From CADAWZ01 sp045114665 (GTDB taxonomy: Bacteria; Vulcanimicrobiota; CADAWZ01), in the NCBI GenBank assembly GCA_045114665.1, contig JBGUKW010000153.1, positions 1 through 36,229 on the forward strand: DNA of 36,229 bases, given 5' to 3'. The translations under genes and the position numbers were made by a program. The notes below the pieces were generated by a model, which did not search any database, was not told the origin of the DNA, and saw only the letters and a program-made list of their open reading frames with translations. Of the stretch, positions 1-7,526 are shown one piece after another (the stretch's first letter is position 1; every line of letters begins with the position of its first letter).

Positions 1-1
1 T

Positions 2-538
2 CCAAATTATGTACCTGCTCCTCCTCAAGTTGGTCCAAGTCCAGTTCCAGGTGCAGAGCAGAGCAGTGAAGAAATGATAGCTCCTGCCCAGAGTAGCAAG
101 CAGATCGTAAGCAATGCACAAAATAGCGAACAGATAATAACTCTTGCACAATATAGCGACCAAATGATAGCTCCTATACAGAGTAGCGATGAAATGATAG
201 CCTCTGCACAGAGTAGCGATGAAATGATAGCCCCTGCACAGAGTAGCGAGCAGATGGTATCACATGCCCAGAGCAGTGAAGAAATGTTAGCTACTGCTCA
301 ACAAAATATTCAACCAGTTACAGTTCAAGCAAATGCTAAACCGTTGTCCAAATTATCACAGTTAAAGGCTCAACAAAATGCTCCAGTAGTTCAAAATGAT
401 GTTCAGCAATTATTTAAAAATAATGTTATTGATGAAAAGCTACAATCTATGGAAACTAATTTTGAACCTATAGGAACTGATTTTCATGGTGATCTTTTTT
501 CATTGTTGAATGAGTTACGCAACAATGGAATTATTTAA
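2..538 (+). CDS. C-terminal part of an unknown protein with a tandem ten-residue repeat (5' end outside window)
   Basis: The reading frame is open from the first base of the window, so the gene begins upstream; the ATG at 74 lies inside the repeat and is unlikely to be the true start. The visible part begins with a Pro/Val-rich linker (NYVPAPPQVGPSPVPG). Nine copies of a ten-residue unit of the type AQSSDEMIAP follow, then a Gln-rich linker and a unique tail of about 60 residues ending in FSLLNELRNNGII. No enzyme motif, membrane segment or Cys pair is visible. The hydrophilic, Ser/Gln/Glu-rich repeats suggest an extended linker or a low-complexity surface or scaffold region. The function is unknown. 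A strong terminator follows 44 bases after the stop, so this is the last gene of its transcript. Confidence 0.75.
   Translation, partial: PNYVPAPPQVGPSPVPGAEQSSEEMIAPAQSSKQIVSNAQNSEQIITLAQYSDQMIAPIQSSDEMIASAQSSDEMIAPAQSSEQMVSHAQSSEEMLATAQQNIQPVTVQANAKPLSKLSQLKAQQNAPVVQNDVQQLFKNNVIDEKLQSMETNFEPIGTDFHGDLFSLLNELRNNGII
56..325 (+). repeat. In-frame 30-bp tandem repeat, nine units
   Basis: Units begin at 56, 86, 116, 146, 176, 206, 236, 266 and 296, each exactly 30 bp (ten codons). The consensus is roughly GCACAGAGTAGCGATGAAAT followed by GATAGCCCCT. The units at 176 and 206 are nearly identical; the last (296) is degenerate. The repeat preserves the reading frame, so copy number could vary by slippage or recombination without disrupting the protein. 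Confidence 0.9.
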
Positions 539-581
539 CTTTCCAAGATAATTGCTATAATAGTTCATTTGATAATGAATA

Positions 582-618
582 AAAACAGGGATAATTTTCT
601 TTCATCCCTGTTTTTTTT
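582..618 (+). terminator. Rho-independent terminator
   Basis: The 11-bp stem AAAACAGGGAT / ATCCCTGTTTT (582-592 with 604-614) has an 11-base loop, and the right arm runs into eight Ts (611-618). It lies directly after the repeat-protein gene and ends that transcript before the M16 peptidase pair. Confidence 0.88.
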
Positions 619-676
619 ATGTTTTTGAATAATTACAAAACATTTTTTGAAAAATATTTTATAATTTTGTAAATTA

Positions 677-685
677 TGCTATAAT
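677..685 (+). promoter_or_regulatory. Possible extended -10 promoter for the M16 peptidase pair
   Basis: TGCTATAAT at 677-685 is a perfect -10 hexamer with the TGn extension. It lies 35 bases before the ATG at 721 and after the upstream terminator. No good -35 box is seen at the right spacing, which is common for extended -10 promoters. In such an AT-rich intergenic stretch a chance match is possible. Confidence 0.45.
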
Positions 686-720
686 AATAAAAATTATTTT
701 TTAGAAAATTTTAAACAATC

Positions 721-2034
721 ATGAATACTAAAACTATATTTTTTATAACAATATTTATATTTTTTTTCTCTTTTTCATCTGTATTTGCAAAGGTGAATGA
801 ACATAAATTGCCTTCTGGTTTAAAGATTTTAACCTCTGTAAATAATTTATCAGAGACATCTTCTGTAAATGTTTGGGTGAAAACTGGCAGTGCAAATGAA
901 ACTGCTGATAATTCAGGTATATCACATTTTCTTGAACACATGTTTTTTAGAGGCACTGACAAGAGAGGCGGACTTGAATTTAAATCAGCAATAGAGCGTT
1001 TAGGTGGAAGTTCTAATGCCGAAACTTCAAAAGATTACACTCGTTATTATATAAATGTTCCTGCTGAAAATACAAAAGAGGCTTTAATGCTTTTGGTTGA
1101 AACTCTTAAAAATGCTTCTTTTACAAAAGATGACACAGAAACAGAGAGAAAAGTAATCTTGGAAGAGTATAGAATGAATAAAAACAACCCTTCAAATATT
1201 CTTTTTGATAAAATATTTGAGATAGCATATCCCAACCATCCTTATGCAAGATCGGTAATTGGAACTGACAAAAATATAAAAAAATTTAGTAATGGCGATC
1301 TAAAAAATTACAGAAGAGAATTTTACAGCCCTTCAAATTTAACTTTTATAATAAATGGAGCATTTGACGAAAAAGATATAATAAAATATATAACAGATGA
1401 ATTTTCAGATTATGATTCAGCAACAAATGGAGATGTTAAATATAAATTTGAATATCCAAAGACAAAACCTATAAGACAAAATATAAAGAGCTATGGAAAT
1501 CCTTCTCTTTTGTTGGCATTTTATGGACCACCTGCACATGAAGAAAAAAAACTTGTAAAAGCCGATTTATTTTGTTTTTTAATGGGAATGGGGAAGAGTT
1601 CACTCCTCGAAAAGATGAAAAAAGAAAACTCAGAAAAGATAAATAATGTTGATATACAATTTCAAACTATGAGATATCCAGGGCTTATTTTGATAGTTGC
1701 AGAGTATGACAAAAAAGCAAAAACTTCAGAAGTTGAAGAAATTTTGATGAATACAATAAAAAAAGTCGCAGAAGGAAAATTCACAGAAGCAGATTTAAAC
1801 AGAGGAAAAAAGATTTTGACAAATAATCATATTTTTTCAAATGAGACGAATGCAGGACTTGCAGGAAGTTTGGGAATTTATGCAGTCTTAAATAGATGGC
1901 AGTTTTCTGAGGAATACTGTGATATGATAAATAGTTTGACTAAAAAAGATATTATGGATTTTGCAAAGTCTCTATCAGAATCTCCAGATTTTGTTTTCAA
2001 TATCGGAAATGAAAAGAAAGGAAATAGAAATTGA
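721..2034 (+). CDS. M16 family zinc metallopeptidase, catalytic subunit, exported
   Basis: The 437-residue protein starts with a hydrophobic signal peptide (about residues 1-23, ending SSVFA), so it acts outside the cytoplasm. The M16 inverted zinc motif HFLEH lies at residues 69-73, and the distal metal-ligand Glu lies in VILEEY near 148-149. The N-terminal M16 fold opening (KLPSGLKILTSVNN, then SVNVWVKTGSANE) is typical. Its length fits the roughly 430-residue bacterial half-size M16 peptidases that pair with an inactive partner, and the next gene encodes that partner. Substrates are usually small proteins or signal-peptide-sized peptides; the actual substrate is not known. No strong Shine-Dalgarno precedes the ATG. 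The stop overlaps the TTG start of the next gene. Confidence 0.93.
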   Translation: MNTKTIFFITIFIFFFSFSSVFAKVNEHKLPSGLKILTSVNNLSETSSVNVWVKTGSANETADNSGISHFLEHMFFRGTDKRGGLEFKSAIERLGGSSNAETSKDYTRYYINVPAENTKEALMLLVETLKNASFTKDDTETERKVILEEYRMNKNNPSNILFDKIFEIAYPNHPYARSVIGTDKNIKKFSNGDLKNYRREFYSPSNLTFIINGAFDEKDIIKYITDEFSDYDSATNGDVKYKFEYPKTKPIRQNIKSYGNPSLLLAFYGPPAHEEKKLVKADLFCFLMGMGKSSLLEKMKKENSEKINNVDIQFQTMRYPGLILIVAEYDKKAKTSEVEEILMNTIKKVAEGKFTEADLNRGKKILTNNHIFSNETNAGLAGSLGIYAVLNRWQFSEEYCDMINSLTKKDIMDFAKSLSESPDFVFNIGNEKKGNRN

Positions 2035-3353
2035 GGTATTATAAATTATTTTTGGCAATTTCTTTTTTGTTCTTTTTGATGACTTTGCCAATTTATGCAG
2101 ATAAAAAATTGCCGAATACTCCTGATTTTTCATCTAAAAAAGATATACATATAATATACAATACTGGAAAAAATGATAAAATTTGTGGAATAACACTTCT
2201 TTTTAAATGGGGAGTTGCTGATGAAGAATCTTATGTTCAAGGAATGAGATCTTTTATTGCCGAGTTGATTTACAAACAGATAGAAAATATAAAAACAGAT
2301 GACGGAATAACAGTCCTTGAAGCCTATGGAATAGGAGTAAATACAGAAGTTGAATCAGATTATATTCTTTTGAAATCTTCATGTATGAAAGAAGATTTTC
2401 CATTTGTTCTTGAAAAAATTTGTGAAGCAGTGTCAAATCCTTTTAAAGACAAAAAACTTTTTGAAGAGGCAAAAAAAGATTATGTGAAAAAATATAGAGA
2501 TAAAAATGGAGTTATTGACAGTGTCTATTCACTCTTTTTGACTGAATTTTATAAATATCATCCATATAGGTATATAAATTCGTATAGTGTTAGAAATATT
2601 GAAAAACTTGATTTTAAACAGGCTCAAGATTTTTTATCAAAACTTTTAAAAAGGGATAGAATATATATTTCAGCAAGTGGAAAATTTAATCAAGAAAAAG
2701 CTGATAAAATAATAAACAAATATTTTTCAAATTTTGGACTTTCTGAAGTAAAACCAGAGGAAATACAATGGGATCCAGGAAATGAGGAAAAACAAAAATT
2801 TTTGACTGCTTCAACTCCAAATGGTTATCTTCTTATAGGTTATCCTGCTCCATCTTATAGTTCTTCAGATTATTTTACAATGCTTGTTGCAAACAATTTG
2901 ACAGGAAATGGTTTTGGTTCTCGATTCTGGAGAGAGATAAGAGAAAAAAATGGAATGGCTTATGGGTTAGGTGGTATTTATCCTGCACTTGAAGGTCCAA
3001 ATCATGTCATGTTTTATGTCATGATTAATCCAAAAAATGCAATGAAAGTTCGCAAACTTGCAATTGATTCGATAATTGATTTAAAGACAAATGGTTTTAG
3101 TGATGAAGAATTAAAGACAGCAAAAGAAAAAGCTATTGGCACTCTTTTACTTGAAAGAGAATCATCTGCAGGATTTACATCTCAAAAGGTATCGTCTGTT
3201 GCTTTGGGTTTATCTCCCGCAATAGATGAAATAAAGCAGATTAAAAAAGTTAAAAAAGAAGATATAATAAAGGTGATGGATAAATATTTTAAAAATCCTA
3301 CTGTTATAATTGTGAGACCTCCAGGACTTTATATTCAAGATACTTGGCTATAG
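2031..3353 (+). CDS. M16 family peptidase-like protein, non-catalytic partner subunit
   Basis: I infer a TTG start at 2031 because it overlaps the upstream TGA (TTGA) and has AAGG about nine bases before it; this is translational coupling. A hydrophobic signal segment covers about residues 6-22 (LFLAISFLFFLMTLPIYA). Where the partner has HFLEH, this protein has GMRSFIAELIYKQ, so the zinc site is missing. The C-terminal half keeps the M16 segment FGSRFWREIREKNGMAYGLG, the Arg/Tyr region that helps bind substrate in the heterodimer. Together the two genes look like a bacterial heterodimeric M16 peptidase. A bidirectional terminator follows the stop. Confidence 0.9.
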   Translation: MRYYKLFLAISFLFFLMTLPIYADKKLPNTPDFSSKKDIHIIYNTGKNDKICGITLLFKWGVADEESYVQGMRSFIAELIYKQIENIKTDDGITVLEAYGIGVNTEVESDYILLKSSCMKEDFPFVLEKICEAVSNPFKDKKLFEEAKKDYVKKYRDKNGVIDSVYSLFLTEFYKYHPYRYINSYSVRNIEKLDFKQAQDFLSKLLKRDRIYISASGKFNQEKADKIINKYFSNFGLSEVKPEEIQWDPGNEEKQKFLTASTPNGYLLIGYPAPSYSSSDYFTMLVANNLTGNGFGSRFWREIREKNGMAYGLGGIYPALEGPNHVMFYVMINPKNAMKVRKLAIDSIIDLKTNGFSDEELKTAKEKAIGTLLLERESSAGFTSQKVSSVALGLSPAIDEIKQIKKVKKEDIIKVMDKYFKNPTVIIVRPPGLYIQDTWL

Positions 3354-3431
3354 CAGAGAAGATCGGAAATTATTTTTTATAAGACTAAAAATAATAATAT
3401 CTAAATTTTCACTTAATAGATAAAAAACAAT

Positions 3432-3462
3432 AAAAAGCTGTATTAACAAAATACAGCTTTTT
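3432..3462. terminator. Bidirectional terminator between convergent genes
   Basis: The perfect 12-bp stem AAAAAGCTGTAT / ATACAGCTTTTT (3432-3443 with 3451-3462) has a seven-base loop. A and T runs on its two outer sides let it work for both the M16 pair (+) and the kinase gene (-), whose stop is at 3465. Confidence 0.85.
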
Positions 3463-3464
3463 AT

Positions 3465-6400
3465 CTATACATTTACTTTTTCTTTAAGAACTAATATTTC
3501 ATCTCTATCCTTTGCTGATTCGCAAGTTTCAAGTGCTGAATTAAGATATGGTTCAGCCTCATCTGATCTATTTCTCGAAATCAGGAAATTGACATAATCT
3601 TTTACATAATGCCATTTTCCACCACTTAGATTCATTGCCTCAATTCTTTCTTTTTCTTCCATTAGATAATCTTTTTTCTTATGGGCAAGATATGCTTTGA
3701 GAGAATGGTAATAATAAGCCTTATCTGGATTTTGTTTTAAAAGTTTGTCAATTAAGGCATTTGCTTCTGTAAATCTACCTGCAGAGACAAATATATCTAT
3801 TTTTAATGGATATAAATCATCTCTATCTGGTGCCATTTCTTTGACAGCATTCCATGTTCTAAGAGCATTTTCATAATCGCCAAGAAGAATATTTGCTCTT
3901 GCAAAATCAACCAATATATTTGCATTAGCAGGCTGAGCTTTTAAAGCCTTAACCAAATAGTCATAAGCCTGTCTTCCCTTTTTCTCATGAATAGATATAA
4001 CACCAAGCAAATGACTTACTGTTACATTATCTGAAACTAATTTTTCAGCAGAAATTAACAGTTGTTTTGCTTTTGTAAATTCTCCATTATCTATGGCAGA
4101 ACGTGCTGAATCAATATAGGCTTTTGCCATAACAGAACCATATTCGCCAACCTTCTTTGATGGCATTAAATTTAATGCCTGTTTAAATGAACTTATAGCC
4201 ATATCTGGCTGTTTTTTCTTTGCATAAGCCTTGGCAATGTAAATATAATAGAGATAATTTGTTGGTTGAAGATTCAAAGCCTTTTTATATTCAATAATAG
4301 CCATACTTACAAGACCTTGAGTGAAATATACTTTACCTATAAGTGCAGGTATCTGTGAATCTCTCGGTGATAATATTTCGGCTTTTTTTAACATCTGAAT
4401 AGCTTCTTCAAATCGACCTTCTTCCTCCATCATAACACCTATTGCTTTGTAATAATCGACATTTCTGCTGTCTAAGGTTGCTGCCTTTTTGAGTTCATCA
4501 ATAGCCCTTGCCTTATCACCATGGCAATAATAAGCCATACCCAAATCTTCTCTGTATTCAGGATTGACTGGATTCATTTGAACAGCCTGTCTGTATTCCA
4601 TAATTCCAAGCTGTGTATAATCTTTTTTCAAATACAGCATTCCAAGTTTATTGTGGGCTTCTGCATTTGTTGAATCAGAATCAGCCTCTACGGACTTTTC
4701 ATAATGGGTCATTGCATTGTCATAAGCACCCATTGTCATATAGAGATCACCCAAATTTCTGTGAATCTCTGTATCACCTGGATGGGTCAATACAACATGT
4801 TCTAATTCTGCAGCAGCACTTGCAGTATCTCCTCTTTCAAGATACATATCTGCGAGTTGTAATCTTGCCTCTTTGTTGTTTTCTTCAAGTGAAAGTGCAT
4901 TGCCTATCGTCTTATAAGCCAAATCATCTCTATTTTCTCTTATATAGAGATCGCTTAAAGAGGTATATAAATCTGGATTATCAGGATTTAAATTAATTGC
5001 ATTTGAATAATTTCTTTCAGCTTGTCCAAATTTGCGTTTCTTTTTATATAAATCACCAAGCCAAGCATAAATCTGAGAGTTTTCTGGCTCATATTTCAAA
5101 ACTGTTTCAAATTCTTTTATAGCAGAGTCAATTTGATTTATACTTGAATATAAATAACCAAGTTGTTTATGGGCTTCAACATAATCAGGGGCTATTGCTA
5201 AAATATAGCCATATTCTTTTATTGCTTGTGCAACATTTCCCTGTTGTGTATAAAGCGAAGCAAGTGCTTCTCTAACTTTTACATTGTTTTGATCAAGTCT
5301 AAGGGCAATTAAATAATATTTTACTGCTTCTCCTGGCTCGTCATTTCTTCGATAATATTCAGCTAAATTTACGCCTGAATTTGGATCATCTGGGAACATA
5401 TCCATAGCTTCTGAAAAAGCTCTGAAAGCATGTTGCATGTCATTTTGTTCAAGCCAAATTTTACCTATATTATAATATGGTTGTGAATAATCTGGATTTG
5501 CTCTTTTTGCGATTTCAAATTGTTCCAAAGCCTCTGAATAATCACCAGACTCAAGAAATTTTAATCCTCTACTGTTGGCATATTCAGCCTGTAAACTATT
5601 TTGGGAAATAGAAGATAAATCAGCATTACATCTTGAACAAGCAAGTTGCCCTGCAACATTTTCTTGACCACAATGAGGACAAATAATAGAACCACCAGAG
5701 AATTCAAAATCTCCCTTGTACTCGGTTGCATCCTTTTTCATTCTGTCTATATAATTATTATAATTATTTTTATCAGAAACTTCAGAATCTTTTTCAGCAA
5801 CCATTGGAGTGGCTTGCGGAATTATAGGAAGAACGAGTGATTCTTCCTTTAAATCTTCATTATTATCTGTATCAATAGATTCTTGTTTTTTCTTTTCTTC
5901 TTCTATTTTTTTAGATTCTTCTGCTTTTTTCTTTGCCTCTGCCTCTTTCATCTGTTGCATTTTAGACATTTTTGGAGGCTCTTCTTTGGGTTCTTCTTTT
6001 TTTACTTTTAGTTCAGAAGAAGTAATTTCAGGCATTGTTGATGCAATAGAAGCATTTTGTTTCTGCTCCTCTTCTACTTCTGCCATCAAACTACTCAATG
6101 CAGCACTCGGATTTATTGGCATAACTGTAGGTGTATAATCAACATTTTTATATTTTTCTACAGTATAAAAAGTTTTATCTTTTTTAAAAAGAGTCGAGGA
6201 GGTTGGAGTTTCAACTTTTTCAACAGAAGATTTTTTATTTGGAACAGAACTTCCAAAATCGGTTTTATCATTGTTTAAACTTGCCAAAAGTTCAGCTTTT
6301 AGAACTGCTATTTTGTTATCTTTTAATTCTTTTACAACAGCTTGAGCTTTAGATTGTCCTGCTAAATAATCCCTTACTATTGTTTCCATTTCAGAAGCTG

Positions 6401-7172
6401 ATGAAAAACGAAGGTCAGGGACTTTTTCCATGCATTTTAAAATTAGGTCTTCAAAAACTTTTGGAATATCTGGATTTCTTCTCGTTGGATAAATCGGCTT
6501 GTCATATAGATGTTTATTCAACATATCTGGAAGTGAAGATGCTTCAAATGGCAACATCTTTGTGAGCATTTCATAAAAAACAATACCCATTGAATAGATA
6601 TCAGCCCTATAATCAGCTTCTTCACCTCTTGCCTGTTCTGGTGAAAAATAGGCAATAGTTCCCATTACACTTCCTGTAGCAGTTAATGAATGGTTATCAT
6701 CTAAAACGGCAATACCAAAATCCATTACTTTTATTTTATTGTCAAGAGTTACTTTTATATTTTCTGGTTTTATATCTCTATGTGTAATATGTTGAGAATG
6801 AGCATAGGACATGGCATTGCAAAGTTGGGCAAATAATTCTGCCATATATGGAATATCAATTTTTCCATCTGCCTCTATTAAATCTCTCAAAGAATCACCA
6901 GGAACATATTCCATAACAATATGAAACATTCCATCTTCTTCGCCAATGTCATATATTTTGACAATATGTGGATGGTCAAGCCGAGCAGAGACACGAGCCT
7001 CTCTCAAAAATCTCTGAACAGATTTTTTAGAAGCTGTTTTCTTTGGAGGAAGAACTTTTATTGCAACAGGTCTATCCAATATAGGGTCTGTTCCCTCATA
7101 GACAATACCCATGCCACCTCTTCCTAATTCTCTTATAACTTGATATCTTCCAATATATAACTCTTTTCCCAT
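3465..7172 (-). CDS. Serine/threonine protein kinase with zinc ribbon and long TPR array
   Basis: I chose the ATG at 7172 over an in-frame TTG two codons upstream, because an AAGAGAA stretch is better spaced for the ATG. The 1235-residue protein has a Hanks-type kinase domain at about 8-270: Gly loop GRGGMGIVYEG (17-27), ATP Lys39, catalytic HRDIKPEN (131-138), DFG (151-153) and SPE (177-179). All key residues are present, so it should be active. A Lys/Glu-rich charged linker follows (about 390-480), then a C4 zinc ribbon (CPHC 498-501, CSRC 512-515) and roughly 20 TPRs to the C-terminus. There is no membrane segment, so it is probably a cytosolic scaffold kinase. It lies upstream of nothing and downstream of the Hsp70 cassette on the same strand, separated by a 354-base gap. 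The substrate is unknown; the TPRs probably bind partner proteins. Confidence 0.93.
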   Translation of the reverse strand: MGKELYIGRYQVIRELGRGGMGIVYEGTDPILDRPVAIKVLPPKKTASKKSVQRFLREARVSARLDHPHIVKIYDIGEEDGMFHIVMEYVPGDSLRDLIEADGKIDIPYMAELFAQLCNAMSYAHSQHITHRDIKPENIKVTLDNKIKVMDFGIAVLDDNHSLTATGSVMGTIAYFSPEQARGEEADYRADIYSMGIVFYEMLTKMLPFEASSLPDMLNKHLYDKPIYPTRRNPDIPKVFEDLILKCMEKVPDLRFSSASEMETIVRDYLAGQSKAQAVVKELKDNKIAVLKAELLASLNNDKTDFGSSVPNKKSSVEKVETPTSSTLFKKDKTFYTVEKYKNVDYTPTVMPINPSAALSSLMAEVEEEQKQNASIASTMPEITSSELKVKKEEPKEEPPKMSKMQQMKEAEAKKKAEESKKIEEEKKKQESIDTDNNEDLKEESLVLPIIPQATPMVAEKDSEVSDKNNYNNYIDRMKKDATEYKGDFEFSGGSIICPHCGQENVAGQLACSRCNADLSSISQNSLQAEYANSRGLKFLESGDYSEALEQFEIAKRANPDYSQPYYNIGKIWLEQNDMQHAFRAFSEAMDMFPDDPNSGVNLAEYYRRNDEPGEAVKYYLIALRLDQNNVKVREALASLYTQQGNVAQAIKEYGYILAIAPDYVEAHKQLGYLYSSINQIDSAIKEFETVLKYEPENSQIYAWLGDLYKKKRKFGQAERNYSNAINLNPDNPDLYTSLSDLYIRENRDDLAYKTIGNALSLEENNKEARLQLADMYLERGDTASAAAELEHVVLTHPGDTEIHRNLGDLYMTMGAYDNAMTHYEKSVEADSDSTNAEAHNKLGMLYLKKDYTQLGIMEYRQAVQMNPVNPEYREDLGMAYYCHGDKARAIDELKKAATLDSRNVDYYKAIGVMMEEEGRFEEAIQMLKKAEILSPRDSQIPALIGKVYFTQGLVSMAIIEYKKALNLQPTNYLYYIYIAKAYAKKKQPDMAISSFKQALNLMPSKKVGEYGSVMAKAYIDSARSAIDNGEFTKAKQLLISAEKLVSDNVTVSHLLGVISIHEKKGRQAYDYLVKALKAQPANANILVDFARANILLGDYENALRTWNAVKEMAPDRDDLYPLKIDIFVSAGRFTEANALIDKLLKQNPDKAYYYHSLKAYLAHKKKDYLMEEKERIEAMNLSGGKWHYVKDYVNFLISRNRSDEAEPYLNSALETCESAKDRDEILVLKEKVNV

Positions 7173-7526
7173 GTTCAATTCTCTTTTATCTTTTATTTTT
7201 TTATAATTTCTATTTAGTCTTATATTTCTCTTTTCGTCAGAAAAAATATTTTTTACATATTATTATAACTTTTTGTGCTATTTTATCTTATCTGTTTAAA
7301 AAAGATAGGAAAGTTTTTGCGGTATAAGATAGAAAACGATATGTCATTTTTCTATAGTAGTTCCTTGTAAATTGTATTTACAAGACTAATGGTTGTTTTT
7401 ATCAATTAGATATTACTATGCGGTAAAAATGACCTAGTGAACATCTTATACCGAAAAACTAAAAATAATATATAGGGCATTTTATTAGCAAATTTTATTA
7501 TTTGAAATTAGCATAAAGAGTAAAGT
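7173..7526. other. 354-base intergenic gap between kinase and Hsp70 genes
   Basis: No credible coding sequence is seen. The gap should hold the kinase promoter (- strand; I cannot pick one convincing hexamer pair) and the 3' end of the Hsp70 transcript. Its main content is the folded element at 7312-7460. The flanks 7173-7311 and 7461-7526 are plain AT-rich sequence. Confidence 0.6.
7312..7460. repeat. Structured intergenic element, copy 1 (candidate ncRNA or MITE-like DNA)
   Basis: The ends pair as AGTTTTT-(GC)GGTATAAGAT (7312-7330) with ATCTTATACCGAAAAACT (7443-7460), about 18 bp with one bulge. Inside this lies an asymmetric loop with AACGATAT on the left and CTAGTGAAC on the right. A second stem GTCATTTTT / AAAAATGAC follows (7343-7351 with 7425-7433), continuing as ATAGTA / TACTAT (7354-7359 with 7414-7419). 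The apex is two hairpins: the perfect CTTGTAAA / TTTACAAG (7364-7371 with 7377-7384) and a weaker CTAAT / ATTAG. A second copy lies at 13017-13132 in the same orientation. The left arms align without gaps for over 50 bases. Type and transcribed strand are undetermined; I do not recognise the family. Confidence 0.8.

Noticed and set aside
56..325. Regular 30-base repeat, possible CRISPR array
   Set aside because: The units are contiguous with no spacers, degenerate, and keep one open reading frame; this is a coding repeat.
7312..7460. Retron msr-msd RNA
   Set aside because: The paired ends resemble retron a1/a2 arms, but there is no reverse transcriptase gene nearby and copy 2 lies elsewhere.
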